A stretch of 64,000 bases of DNA from JBGPYB01 sp041493035 (GTDB lineage Bacteria; Acidobacteriota; Vicinamibacteria; Fen-336). The position numbers were made by a program, and so were the translations under genes. This document shows, in pieces, positions 1-7,766 of this stretch. Below the pieces are notes generated by a model that saw only the letters and a program-made list of their open reading frames with translations, searched no databases and was not told where the DNA came from. The first letter of the stretch is position 1. Every line of letters begins with the position of its first letter. Where the stretch lies: the NCBI GenBank assembly GCA_041493035.1, contig JBGPYB010000003.1:1-64000 (forward strand), given 5' to 3'.

Positions 1-1
1 C

Positions 2-586
2 CTCGTCTTCCTCACGGCGTGGCATATGCTCGCGGGTCGGGCCGGCCTGCGGATGGGCGAGGACGTGCTCCTGTGGGGCGCAGGAAGCGGCGTCGGGATG
101 GCGGCCGTACAGATTGCCAAGGTCCTCGGTGCGCGCGTCATCGCCACAGCCGGAAGCGAAGAAAAGCTCGCGAAGGCCCGCGAACTGGGGGCCGACGTCA
201 CCGTGAACCACACGACGGGGGACGTCGTCGCCGAAGTGCGTCGCGTGACCTTCAAGCGAGGTGTGGACGTCGTGGTCGAGCACCCGGGTGCGGCGACCTG
301 GGAACGGTCGATTCTCTGTCTCGCCCAGGGTGGGCGCCTCGTGACCTGCGGAGCGACGACGGGACCCGAAGGAAAGACCGAGATCCGACATCTGTTCGCG
401 AAGCAACTTTCCTTGCTCGGCTCGTACATGGGGAGCAAGGCCGATCTCCTGGATGTGGCCCGTCTCTTTTTCGATCGCCGCGTGCGAGCGGTGGTCCATG
501 CGGTCCTCCCTCTCGCCGAGGCGCGGCGCGCCCACGTGATGATGGAAGCGTCGGAACACTTCGGCAAGCTCGTTCTAGTGCCTTGA
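2..586 (+). CDS. Zinc-type alcohol dehydrogenase / quinone oxidoreductase (MDR family), C-terminal part
   Basis: This is the 3' part of a medium-chain dehydrogenase/reductase; the reading frame is open to the first base, so the N-terminal catalytic domain lies outside the window. The visible part starts with the family signature FLTAWHML just before the Rossmann fold. The nucleotide-binding motif GAGSGVGMAAVQIAK follows, then an NADP-type strand (ARVIATAGSEEKL), and the protein ends with GKLVLVP, as these enzymes usually do. It would reduce or oxidise an aldehyde, alcohol or enoyl substrate with NAD(P)H; the substrate cannot be read from this half. The stop codon overlaps a possible TTG start of the next gene, which suggests a shared transcript. 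Confidence 0.88.
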   Translation, partial: LVFLTAWHMLAGRAGLRMGEDVLLWGAGSGVGMAAVQIAKVLGARVIATAGSEEKLAKARELGADVTVNHTTGDVVAEVRRVTFKRGVDVVVEHPGAATWERSILCLAQGGRLVTCGATTGPEGKTEIRHLFAKQLSLLGSYMGSKADLLDVARLFFDRRVRAVVHAVLPLAEARRAHVMMEASEHFGKLVLVP

Positions 587-1608
587 CCTTGCCCCGGCCT
601 TTCACCCCCCACCGCTGGACGATCGGCGGTCACCGGCAGACGCTCCTCGGCTTCTGGCGACGGCGCCGTATGCGCTGGCCGCTTCCCTCTGAGGATCGAA
701 TCGTGACGGTGGCGGACGACGTCCGCCTTCTGGTGCGCGCGACGTGGCAACCGGGCCCGCGCGCGGCGCGCCCTGCCGTGGTCCTCGTCCACGGCCTCGG
801 CGGATCCGATGGCGCCAGCTACACGCTGGCGACAGGTCGCCTCGCCTGGGCGCTCGGCTGGCACGTCCTCCGGATGAACCTCCGAGGCGCCGGCGACTCG
901 GCGGCGCTGTGTCCTCGCCTTTACAACGCCGGCCAGGAGCTGGACATCGTCGGTGTCCTCTCCGACGTCGCACGGGAGGCCGCGTGGATCGGAGTCGTCG
1001 GGTTCTCCCTGGGAGCGAGTGTCTCCTTGTTGGCCTTCGCCCGAAGCGAAGCCCGCCTGCCGCCGGCCGTGGCCGGCCTGGTCGCCGTCTCTGCGCCGCT
1101 CGATCTGGCCAAATGCGCCGAAGCCCTCGAGCGCTTCGAGAACCGGCTCTACCAGGACTACTTCATGGTGATGCTGCGGCGAGCCTACCGTCGGCTGCAA
1201 GAGCGTCGGCCCGACGTCTACGAGCAGGGTCGTGAGCACGGCACTCGGACGGTCCGGCAGTACGACGAGGCTATCACGGCACCGTACGGCGGCTACTCAA
1301 GCGCCGCCGAATATTACGCGGCGTGCAGCGCCGGCCCAAGGTTGAGCCTTGTCAAACGGCCAGCGCTCCTGCTCTCAGCGTGGGACGACCCGATGGTTCC
1401 CGGCGACTCGATCGCACATTGGCCACTACCGGCTTCCGCTCCGGTGACCCGCGAGATCCTTCCGACCGGCGGGCATGTCGGTTTCGTCGCGCCCACGGCC
1501 GCTCCCGGTCACTTCTGGGCCGCCGAGCGGGCCATGGCATTCCTGACAGAGCAGCGCGCCATGAGTGGATCGCGCGACCGCGACCTACCTCCGCTCCAGC
1601 GTCTGTAG
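583..1608 (+). CDS. YheT-like alpha/beta hydrolase
   Basis: Alpha/beta-hydrolase of the YheT/UPF0017 type. It begins like the family (FTPHRWTIGGHRQTLLGF). Residues about 65-75 give VVLVHGLGGSDG (oxyanion turn), NLRGAGDS follows, and the nucleophile elbow is GFSLGAS near residue 145. The later acid (WDDPMVP) and histidine (GGHVGF) regions complete a Ser-Asp-His triad. It is a probable cytoplasmic esterase of unknown substrate. No ATG is available in front of the conserved N-terminus: TTG at 583 (overlapping the upstream stop) or TTG at 589 are the candidates, so the start is uncertain. The 3' end overlaps the convergent Fic-like gene by 24 bases. Confidence 0.8.
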   Translation: MTLPRPFTPHRWTIGGHRQTLLGFWRRRRMRWPLPSEDRIVTVADDVRLLVRATWQPGPRAARPAVVLVHGLGGSDGASYTLATGRLAWALGWHVLRMNLRGAGDSAALCPRLYNAGQELDIVGVLSDVAREAAWIGVVGFSLGASVSLLAFARSEARLPPAVAGLVAVSAPLDLAKCAEALERFENRLYQDYFMVMLRRAYRRLQERRPDVYEQGREHGTRTVRQYDEAITAPYGGYSSAAEYYAACSAGPRLSLVKRPALLLSAWDDPMVPGDSIAHWPLPASAPVTREILPTGGHVGFVAPTAAPGHFWAAERAMAFLTEQRAMSGSRDRDLPPLQRL

Positions 1609-2286
1609 CGCGACGTCGAGCGCGCGCTCCGAAGCCTCCTCCAGAAGTGAGGTCAAGGGCTCCATCGAGAGCTGGAACGCGGCTGCGAGGCACTGGTCGA
1701 GGCGCTGGCGATCACCGCCGACGAGGATGGGCGCCCGGGCGCGCGCGCGGGTCATGAGGTGAGACGCCGCGAGGCGCGAGACGCGCCCGTTGGCGTCGTC
1801 GAAGGGGAGGATCTCGACGAGTCGCGCGAGAGCGAGGGAACCCCGCTGCGCCGCCGAGAGCTCCCGGCTGCTGTCGGCCGAGAGCCAATGGACGAGGCTC
1901 TCCAGCCTGGACCGAATGAACTCGACAGGAGCGGCCGGCGGCCCCCCGGCGCGTTCCCGGGGAACCGTGCGGAGCGCGGGCGGGTTGCCGGTCGCTTCCC
2001 CATACCAGGCCAAGAGACCGTCGAGGGACAACACAAAGGACTTCTCGCGCAAAGACTGAGCACGCCGAAGCCGTGTCACCGGTTCGGGGCCGACGCCGGT
2101 TCGCCGCGCTGCCTTGATCTCGTTCCATGAAAACGAGAAGCCGGCGAGCTCCAGGCTTCCCAGAAGCTGGGCATCCTGGACCTCCTCGGCGAGAGATCCC
2201 TCGTCAATGCCTCGCTCTCCAAGAAGGGTCCCAAGACGTCTTTCCTTGAGCGCGGCGCTCGGCGCGAGGCGAATGGGACGCACCAC
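1585..2286 (-). CDS. Fic/DOC-fold protein lacking the catalytic histidine
   Basis: 233-residue protein from a GTG start. The C-terminal half carries the Fic core ILPFDDANGRVSRL. In active Fic enzymes this reads HPFxx(D/E)GNGRxxR: the histidine that activates the target hydroxyl is leucine (CTC) here and the first glycine is alanine, while the Pro-Phe, the Asn-Gly-Arg anion site and the final Arg remain. An N-terminal stretch (GFSFSWNEI) resembles the inhibitory-helix region of stand-alone Fic proteins (SSxIEG), also degenerate. Fic enzymes transfer AMP or other phosphate-containing groups to proteins; without the histidine this one is probably inactive or has an altered role. The reading frame is intact, so it is not an obvious pseudogene. 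Confidence 0.7.
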   Translation of the reverse strand: MVRPIRLAPSAALKERRLGTLLGERGIDEGSLAEEVQDAQLLGSLELAGFSFSWNEIKAARRTGVGPEPVTRLRRAQSLREKSFVLSLDGLLAWYGEATGNPPALRTVPRERAGGPPAAPVEFIRSRLESLVHWLSADSSRELSAAQRGSLALARLVEILPFDDANGRVSRLAASHLMTRARARAPILVGGDRQRLDQCLAAAFQLSMEPLTSLLEEASERALDVALQTLERR

Positions 2287-2331
2287 GAATCGATTCTACG
2301 CGGCGCGGCAGCCTTGCACTAGAATGGGGAG

Positions 2332-2751
2332 ATGAAAGGGCTCGCGCTGGCACTCGTGGTCGTCACCGCGTCCCCGCTCCTTGGGGCGGAGGCCGCGAAG
2401 CCGAAAAAGCCGGCCTTGGAGGTTCGGTTCACACCCCGGTTCGGGTTCTCCCCCCTGAACGTGCTCTTCATCGCGGAGTTGAAGGGCGGAGCCGACGTCG
2501 AGGAGTTCTACTGCCCGGAGATCGAGTGGGACTGGGATGACGGCGGCAAGAGCGTCAAGGAATCGGACTGCCCACCCTACGAGGACGGCGTCACCCACAT
2601 CGAGCGTCGCTTCAGTCAGGAGCACGGTTTCGTGCGGGCAGGCGTCTACGCGGTCAAGATCACGATGCGCCGCTCCAACCACCTGATCGCCAAGCAGACG
2701 GCCAACGTGACGGTCCGCCCCGGCCTCGGGGATCCCTCGAACAGTCCCTGA
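2332..2751 (+). CDS. Secreted PKD-like domain protein
   Basis: 139 residues with a signal peptide at 1-19 (MKGLALALVVVTASPLLGA) and a single immunoglobulin-like domain of PKD character: FTPRFGFSPLNVLFIAEL, then EWDWDDGGKS, then an aromatic/valine-rich end (VYAVKITMRRS...ANVTVRP). Two cysteines (YCPEIE and SDCPPY) could form a disulfide outside the membrane. Function unknown; such domains bind sugars or proteins or act as spacers. A -10-like TAGAAT lies at 2320-2325 and GGGGAG directly precedes the ATG, so the mRNA leader would be very short. It is divergent from the Fic-like gene. Confidence 0.65.
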   Translation: MKGLALALVVVTASPLLGAEAAKPKKPALEVRFTPRFGFSPLNVLFIAELKGGADVEEFYCPEIEWDWDDGGKSVKESDCPPYEDGVTHIERRFSQEHGFVRAGVYAVKITMRRSNHLIAKQTANVTVRPGLGDPSNSP

Positions 2752-2784
2752 GAGCGGGCCTGTTCCATGGCCGGGACGCCGCTC

Positions 2785-2822
2785 TTGACAGACATATGGT
2801 ACATATGTACCGTAGTACCATG
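2785..2822 (+). promoter_or_regulatory. Promoter/operator-like region with a 14-bp perfect palindrome
   Basis: TTGACA at 2785-2790 is a consensus -35 box. Immediately downstream lies the perfect palindrome GGTACATATGTACC (2798-2811), followed by another GTACC (2815-2819) just before the ATG at 2820. The palindrome sits where a repressor would block RNA polymerase. The next gene encodes a small basic protein resembling ribbon-helix-helix regulators, so autoregulation is a natural guess. No good -10 box is seen at standard spacing. Confidence 0.5.
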
Positions 2823-3134
2823 CGAACGAAAACCACGCCTCGCAGACCCGCCCCGAAGGCTCGTAAAGCCGGCGCCCGCAGCTTGCTCGTGGAGCGGATT
2901 CAGACGGGCGTGCGCCTTGAAAAGCGCCTCCTCAAGGTCCTGAAGGCACTTGCGGAGCTCCACGACATCTCTCTCGGAGACCTCCTCGAGGGGATCGTCC
3001 TCCATGCCTTCGAAGGGAAAGCTCCCTTCGGAGAGAGCTCACTCCGGAAGATCGGGGAGCTAAAACGGGTTTACGGCCTGGACCTCGATGCCCGTGACAG
3101 CCACCGCCTTCGCGAGGCCGGGGATGTGGCCTAA
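2820..3134 (+). CDS. Small basic protein, ribbon-helix-helix-like regulator (putative)
   Basis: 104 residues from ATG 2820; two in-frame ATGs further up (2796, 2805) fall inside the palindromic site and are less likely starts. The N-terminus is strongly basic (RTKTTPRRPAPKARKAG). The middle, VRLEKRLLKVLKALAELHDISLG followed by DLLEGIVLHAFEG, has the strand-helix-helix pattern of ribbon-helix-helix proteins. No Shine-Dalgarno sequence is visible. It overlaps the following gene by 11 bases, so the two are co-transcribed. The pairing of a small DNA-binding-like protein, an operator-like palindrome and an unknown partner resembles toxin-antitoxin or autoregulated two-gene units, but no toxin fold is recognisable in the partner. 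Confidence 0.6.
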   Translation: MRTKTTPRRPAPKARKAGARSLLVERIQTGVRLEKRLLKVLKALAELHDISLGDLLEGIVLHAFEGKAPFGESSLRKIGELKRVYGLDLDARDSHRLREAGDVA

Positions 3135-3543
3135 GGGCTTGTCCCCAGCAGAGAACGCCGTCCTTCGCGGGTTCGAGGAGGGGCGCGGCCCAGGAGACGC
3201 GTTCCACCACGAGGATCACGTTCGAATGGGATGGCTGCACCTGCGGAGCTATCCGACCGCTGAGGCGCTCTCTCGATTCAGCGAGGGACTTCGGCGCCTC
3301 GCGCTGAGGGCCGGGAAGCCGAACCTCTATCACGAGACGGTCACCTGGGCCTACTTGCTCCTGATCAACGAACGCATGGAGCGCGGCGGGCGCGACGCGC
3401 CGTGGGAGGAGTTCGCGCGGCGGAACAGCGACCTTCTGACGTGGCAGCCGTCGGTTCTCGACGCTTACTACGATGCGGTGGTTCTGAACTCCGCGCTCGC
3501 CCGGGCGGTATTCGTCTTGCCCAGGAGAACGGCCTCCGGCTAG
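3124..3543 (+). CDS. Conserved hypothetical protein (HHEDHVRMGW family)
   Basis: About 139 residues. Conserved-looking blocks are FHHEDHVRMGWLHLRSY, LYHETVTWAYLLLINERM and LLTWQPSVLDAYY; I recall a widespread uncharacterised family with this pattern but no known activity. The histidines (HHEDH, YHET) suggest a metal or cofactor site on a helical bundle. Start chosen at ATG 3124 because GAGG lies six bases upstream and it overlaps the preceding stop; ATG 3088 is the alternative. Its stop codon shares the bases CTAG (3540-3543) with the stop of the convergent rho gene. Confidence 0.65.
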   Translation: MWPKGLSPAENAVLRGFEEGRGPGDAFHHEDHVRMGWLHLRSYPTAEALSRFSEGLRRLALRAGKPNLYHETVTWAYLLLINERMERGGRDAPWEEFARRNSDLLTWQPSVLDAYYDAVVLNSALARAVFVLPRRTASG

Positions 3544-5027
3544 CCGCCGCTCGACATGCTCTCCAGGAACTCCTTGTTGGTCTTGGTCTTGGCGAGGCGC
3601 TCGATGAGAAGCTCCATCGCCTCGACGGGAGACAGGGCCGAAAGGACCTTGCGGAGAATCCAGGCGCGACTCAGCTCTTCCTTCGGGACGAGGATCTCGT
3701 CTTTGCGGGTGCCGCTGCGGTTGATGTCGATGGAGGGGAAGATGCGCTTGTCAGTGAGCTTGCGGTCCAGAACGATCTCGGCGTTGCCCGTCCCCTTGAA
3801 CTCCTCGAAGATCACGTCGTCCATCCGAGATCCCGTTTCGACGAGAGCGGAGGCGATGATCGTGAGACTCCCTCCCTCCTCGACGTTCCGGGCGGCTCCG
3901 AAGAAGCGCTTCGGACGCTGCAAGGCATTGCTGTCGACGCCCCCCGAGAGCACCTTCCCCGACGGCGGCACGATGGTGTTGTAGGCCCGCGCAAGACGGG
4001 TGATGGAGTCGAGGAGGATCACGACGTCCTTCTTGTGTTCCACGAGACGCTTGGCCTTCTCCATGACCATCTCGGCCACCTGGACGTGGCGGTCGGCGGG
4101 TTCGTCGAACGTCGACGAGATCACCTCACCGTGAACCGACCGCTGCATGTCCGTCACCTCCTCGGGACGCTCGTCGATCAGCAACACGATGAGGACCACT
4201 TCGGGGTGGTTGGTCGTGATGGCGTTGGCGATCGCCTGGAGGAGCATCGTCTTTCCCGTGCGGGGCGCCGCGACGATCAAGGCCCGCTGCCCCTTGCCGA
4301 GGGGCGCCATGAGATCGAGGACACGGGTGGAGAGAGCCTCGGAAACCGTCTCGAGCTTGATGCGGTCCTGGGGATAGAGGGGTGTCAGGTTGTCGAAGAG
4401 GACCTTTTCCTTCGAACGGTCCGGAGGTTCGAAGTTGACGGCATCCACCTTGATGAGGGCAAAGTAGCGCTCGTCTTCCTTGGGAGGGCGGATCTGGCCG
4501 CTGATGGTGTCCCCGGTGCGAAGGTCGAACTTGCGGATCTGGGAGGGCGAAACGTAGATGTCGTCGGGGCCCGGGAGATAGCAGTACTCCGGGGCCCTCA
4601 GGAACCCGAAGCCGTCGGGGAGGATCTCGAGGACTCCCTCGGAGAAGATGAGCCCTTCCTTCTCGGCCTGGGCGCGGAGGATCTGGAAGACCAGCTCTTG
4701 CTTCTTCATGGCCGCGGCGCCCGGGATCTCGAGTCCCTTCGCCACCGCAGACAGCTTCTGGATCCCCATCTCCTTGAGAACGGCAAGGTCGAGACGCGGC
4801 GCCTCTGGCACCTCGGCCGGCGGCGTGGCGGCAGTCTCGGGCACGGGCTCAAGAGGCTGGGGCGCCGCCTCGGCAACTATGACGACGGGCTCCTCGGGCT
4901 CCGGCGTCGCACTCGAGGCATTCGCCGGGCTCTCTTCGCGCGGCCCGGGGGCGGCTCTCCGCGCCCGGCTGCGACGCGTAGAAGAAGCGGGCTGGGAAGG
5001 AGGGGACGGCTCTTCTTCGTTGGCCAT
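3540..5027 (-). CDS. rho: Transcription termination factor Rho
   Basis: 495 residues. Rho is a hexameric RNA-dependent ATPase/translocase that terminates untranslated transcripts. A disordered proline/alanine/glutamate-rich N-terminal insert (1 to about 75) precedes the Rho N-domain (LDLAVLKEMGIQKLSAVAKG). The RNA-binding cold-shock-like domain contains GFGFLRAPEYCYLPGPDDIYVS. The Walker A motif is APRTGKTMLL, followed by VVLIVLLIDERPEEVTDM, the Q-loop (EMVMEKAKRLVEHKKDVV) and the R-loop region (SRMDDVIFEEFKGTGN). It ends normally (NKEFLESMSS). It has its own promoter-like site upstream and lies downstream of a small binding-protein gene. Confidence 0.97.
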   Translation of the reverse strand: MANEEEPSPPSQPASSTRRSRARRAAPGPREESPANASSATPEPEEPVVIVAEAAPQPLEPVPETAATPPAEVPEAPRLDLAVLKEMGIQKLSAVAKGLEIPGAAAMKKQELVFQILRAQAEKEGLIFSEGVLEILPDGFGFLRAPEYCYLPGPDDIYVSPSQIRKFDLRTGDTISGQIRPPKEDERYFALIKVDAVNFEPPDRSKEKVLFDNLTPLYPQDRIKLETVSEALSTRVLDLMAPLGKGQRALIVAAPRTGKTMLLQAIANAITTNHPEVVLIVLLIDERPEEVTDMQRSVHGEVISSTFDEPADRHVQVAEMVMEKAKRLVEHKKDVVILLDSITRLARAYNTIVPPSGKVLSGGVDSNALQRPKRFFGAARNVEEGGSLTIIASALVETGSRMDDVIFEEFKGTGNAEIVLDRKLTDKRIFPSIDINRSGTRKDEILVPKEELSRAWILRKVLSALSPVEAMELLIERLAKTKTNKEFLESMSSGG

Positions 5028-5100
5028 GGCGTGTCTCGTCGGTGCGCGAGATGGGGGAAGAGCAGAACTAGGTGTTCGCTCGTCTGGATCGGATGAGTGG

Positions 5101-5130
5101 ACGATAGTGGAATCGCCCCGCGGGTGTCAA
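5101..5130 (-). promoter_or_regulatory. Probable rho promoter
   Basis: On the minus strand TTGACA (5130-5125) is followed after 18 bases by TATCGT (5106-5101), a good sigma-70-type pair, giving a rho mRNA leader of roughly 70 bases. In many bacteria the rho leader is a Rho-dependent autoregulation site; nothing in this short leader proves that here. Confidence 0.55.
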
Positions 5131-5152
5131 CTCCAGGTCCAGGGCGACGGCG

Positions 5153-5599
5153 TCAGCGAGCCGTGTTCGCCACCTTCAGCGCCTTCACGGTCGGCGGGAG
5201 CTCCGTCGCAGCCGCAACGTACCCAACCCCCCCGGGGTTCTTCGCGATGTAACCAATGACTTCCGCATCGGTCGCTTTGACGAGGGGCGGGAACTCCCTC
5301 GTCTCCAACATCCGCTTCCGCCAGTGATTCTGGACGGCCGGAAGAGGCATGCCAAGTATCTCCCGGGAGAAGGCCTCGCGGACCGGGGAGGTCATCGACT
5401 GATCTACCGGGTCTCCTGCGGGGCCGTGAGCCCAGGCGACGTTCCGGCTCATGAAGAGCTGAGCCAAGACGTCCTTCTTGATGCTCGTGGTGGGATTGGA
5501 GGCGTTCACGACGATCTTGTACGCGGCCTCCTGGGCCCACGCAGCGCCCGAGGCGAGAAGCATGACGAATGCGATGGCAGGTTTCAGGGGGATCCTCAC
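5153..5599 (-). CDS. Small periplasmic substrate-binding protein (PstS-like)
   Basis: 148 residues beginning with GTG at 5599, which overlaps the stop of the CoA-transferase gene (GTGA). The signal peptide runs to about residue 22 (FVMLLASGAAWAQ). The mature part is a short PBP-type domain: YKIVVNASNPTTSIKKDVLAQLF, then WAHGPAGDPVDQS, and a C-terminal KNPGGVGYVAAA, as in small stand-alone PstS-like proteins annotated as phosphate ABC transporter binding components. No permease or ATPase genes are adjacent, and the ligand is not evident. Its pairing with a ketoacid CoA-transferase is odd and may only reflect shared transcription. Confidence 0.7.
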   Translation of the reverse strand: MRIPLKPAIAFVMLLASGAAWAQEAAYKIVVNASNPTTSIKKDVLAQLFMSRNVAWAHGPAGDPVDQSMTSPVREAFSREILGMPLPAVQNHWRKRMLETREFPPLVKATDAEVIGYIAKNPGGVGYVAAATELPPTVKALKVANTAR

Positions 5600-6957
5600 G
5601 ATTCCATGGTCTTGAGCGCCGGATCTACGATGAGACCGGCGCCCGTGGCTTTCTTCACGGCGTCCAGGGTCGTATCCGGGGCAATTTCCTTCAGAACGAG
5701 CCCTTCCTTGGCAACCTCGATCACGGCCATCTCCGTGACGATCAAGTTCACACAGCGGCGGCCGGTCAAAGGCAACGTACAGTGCTCGAGGATCTTCGGA
5801 GTCCCGTCTTTGGCGCAATGCTCCATGGTCACGACGACGCGCTTCGCACCCGAGACGAGGTCCATGGCGCCCCCCATCCCCTTGACCATTTTCCCCGGGA
5901 TCATCCAGTTGGCCAGGTTTCCCTCGTGGTCGACCTGCAAGGCACCCAGGATCGTGAGATCGACGTGGCCGCCTCTCACCATCGCGAAGGAATCGGCGCT
6001 CGAGAAATAGGAGGTCCCGGGAAGCTCCGTCACGGTCTCCTTCCCCGCGTTGATGAGGTCCGGGTCCTCTTGGCCTGGCTCCGGGTAGGGTCCGACACCG
6101 AGCATCCCGTTCTCGGAATGAAGCACGATCGAAATCCCGTCCGGAACGTAGTTCGACGCCAGCGTCGGCATTCCGATCCCGAGGTTCACGTAGTACCCGT
6201 CCTTCATCTCCCGGGCCGCACGACGCACGATGCGTTCGCGCTTGGGATCGCTCTCGACTCCCCCGCCACCCTGGACCGTCCGCTTCTCGATCCTCTTCTC
6301 GTACCCACGTCCCTCAAAGATCCTATTGACGAAGATCCCTGGAGTGGTGACCGCGTCCGGGTCAATGGCGCCCGCGGGCACCAACTTCTCCACTTCGGCG
6401 ATGGTGGTATGAGCGGCCATGGCCATCATCGGCGCGAAATTCCGCGTCGTGCGGCGGAAGAGAAGGTTCCCGAGCGGATCCCCCTTCCAGGCTTTCACGA
6501 AAGCGTAGTCCGCTCTGAGCGCGGTCTCAAGAACGTGGGGCCGGCCGCCGAACCACCGCACTTCCTTCCCCTCGGCGATGACCGTGCCGTACCCCGTGGG
6601 CGTGAAGAAAGCGGGGACGCCGGCGCCTCCCGCGCGCATCCGTTCGGCGAACGTACCCTGCGGATTGAGCTCCACGTCGATTTCGCCCGCTAAGGCCATC
6701 TTCTCGAACACCTTGTTCTCGCCGACGTACGTCGAGATCATCTTGCGAACCTGCTTGTTCTGGAGGAGGACGGTAATGCCGAAGTCGTTGGTCCCCGCGT
6801 TGTTGCTGATCATGGTCAGGTTCTTCGAGCCCTTGTCACGAAGGGCCAGGAGGAGATTCTCGGGAATTCCACAGAGGCCAAACCCCGACACCATGATCGA
6901 CGCGCCGTCGGGGATGTCGCTCACCGCGGTCGACGCGTCCTTGACGACCTTGTTCAT
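5596..6957 (-). CDS. Succinyl-CoA:3-ketoacid CoA-transferase, fused A and B subunits
   Basis: 453 residues. It transfers CoA from succinyl-CoA to acetoacetate (ketone-body use) by way of a glutamyl-CoA intermediate. Subunit A region (1 to about 235) has the CoA loop VSGFGLCGIPENLL. Subunit B region contains VNLGIGMPTLASNYVPDG and the catalytic glutamate in LHSENGMLGVGPYP. The single-chain order matches mitochondrial SCOT rather than the usual separate bacterial AtoDA/ScoAB pair. ATG 6957 is chosen because GAGGAG lies upstream at normal spacing and homology starts there. Only 35 bases separate it from tyrA, so it may be read through from the amino-acid operon. Confidence 0.93.
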   Translation of the reverse strand: MNKVVKDASTAVSDIPDGASIMVSGFGLCGIPENLLLALRDKGSKNLTMISNNAGTNDFGITVLLQNKQVRKMISTYVGENKVFEKMALAGEIDVELNPQGTFAERMRAGGAGVPAFFTPTGYGTVIAEGKEVRWFGGRPHVLETALRADYAFVKAWKGDPLGNLLFRRTTRNFAPMMAMAAHTTIAEVEKLVPAGAIDPDAVTTPGIFVNRIFEGRGYEKRIEKRTVQGGGGVESDPKRERIVRRAAREMKDGYYVNLGIGMPTLASNYVPDGISIVLHSENGMLGVGPYPEPGQEDPDLINAGKETVTELPGTSYFSSADSFAMVRGGHVDLTILGALQVDHEGNLANWMIPGKMVKGMGGAMDLVSGAKRVVVTMEHCAKDGTPKILEHCTLPLTGRRCVNLIVTEMAVIEVAKEGLVLKEIAPDTTLDAVKKATGAGLIVDPALKTMES

Positions 6958-6992
6958 CGGGCTGCTCCTCGAGGGGAGGATGATACCAGAGG

Positions 6993-7766
6993 CTAATGTC
7001 CGGCGCGGAGGGCGAGGGTCGAGCGACGAAGGCGGCGCTCGAGGGCCTTGAGCGCTCGCGCGATCTCGTCGCGATTCTGGGACAGGATCTCGCGCCAAAG
7101 GCTTCGCGGGCTGCGCGCGAGACGCGTCATGTCTTGGAACCCAGGGCCCGCGATGCGGCGATATCGGCGGGCGACGGGGTCGCAGTCGACCGCGGCCTGG
7201 ATCGCCCACGAGGCAATCTGCGGAGCATGGCTCAAGAACGCCACGGATCGGTCATGCACCGATGCCGTCATCACAACGGGCCGCGCGCCTACGGCTCGGA
7301 CGAGAGCCCGGACACGCTGGCTCGCGGCGCGCTCCGCAGGCATCATGACCCATGGACGACCATGAAACAGGTCCGCAGTCGAAGCGCCAAAGCCCGAAGC
7401 CTCGGTCCCCGCCATCGGGTGGCCGCCGACGAAGCGGCGAAGACCCAGGCGACGCGCCTCGCGGCAGATGGCGCCCTTGACGCTTCCGACGTCGGTGACG
7501 ACCGCTGCCGTTCCGAGGGCGGCCAGGCGCTCAAGCAGCCGGAGGTTGGCCTGGGGTGGAGCCGCCAGGACCACGATGTCGGCCTCGCGCGCCGCCCTTT
7601 CGAGCCGGAGGATACCGGCTTCGATGGCGCCGGCCTCCCGTGCCTTCCGAAGAACCGACGGTTTGTCGACACCCAGGACGCGCCAACCCCGACGACTCAA
7701 GGCCCGGGCCAGGGATCCCCCGACCAGCCCGAGCCCGACGATCGCCACCGTGGGCCGGCTCTTCAT
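6993..7766 (-). CDS. tyrA: Prephenate/arogenate dehydrogenase
   Basis: 257 residues. It oxidatively decarboxylates prephenate (or arogenate) towards tyrosine with NAD(P)+. The N-terminal Rossmann motif is VAIVGLGLVGGSLARAL. The conserved ADIVVLAAPP, DVGSVKG and catalytic GGHPMAGTEASGFGAS follow, and FLSHAPQ lies in the helical dimerisation domain. There is no fused chorismate mutase or ACT domain; the mutase is the separate aroQ gene 3.4 kb upstream in the same operon. ATG 7766 overlaps the permease stop by four bases (ATGA). It is the last amino-acid gene of the superoperon. Confidence 0.93.
   Translation of the reverse strand: MKSRPTVAIVGLGLVGGSLARALSRRGWRVLGVDKPSVLRKAREAGAIEAGILRLERAAREADIVVLAAPPQANLRLLERLAALGTAAVVTDVGSVKGAICREARRLGLRRFVGGHPMAGTEASGFGASTADLFHGRPWVMMPAERAASQRVRALVRAVGARPVVMTASVHDRSVAFLSHAPQIASWAIQAAVDCDPVARRYRRIAGPGFQDMTRLARSPRSLWREILSQNRDEIARALKALERRLRRSTLALRAGH

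Noticed and set aside
19..582. Long N-terminal extension of the YheT-like hydrolase
   Set aside because: The frame is open to base 19 but runs through the dehydrogenase gene in another frame; its sequence is arginine-rich and not hydrolase-like. Homology begins after 583.
3402..5096. 564-codon open frame on the plus strand opposite rho
   Set aside because: It is antisense to a clearly conserved gene, has no recognisable domain, and results from GC-rich codon structure. The same holds for long frames at 24682-27000, 12034-13320, 27030-28328 and 33658-35436.
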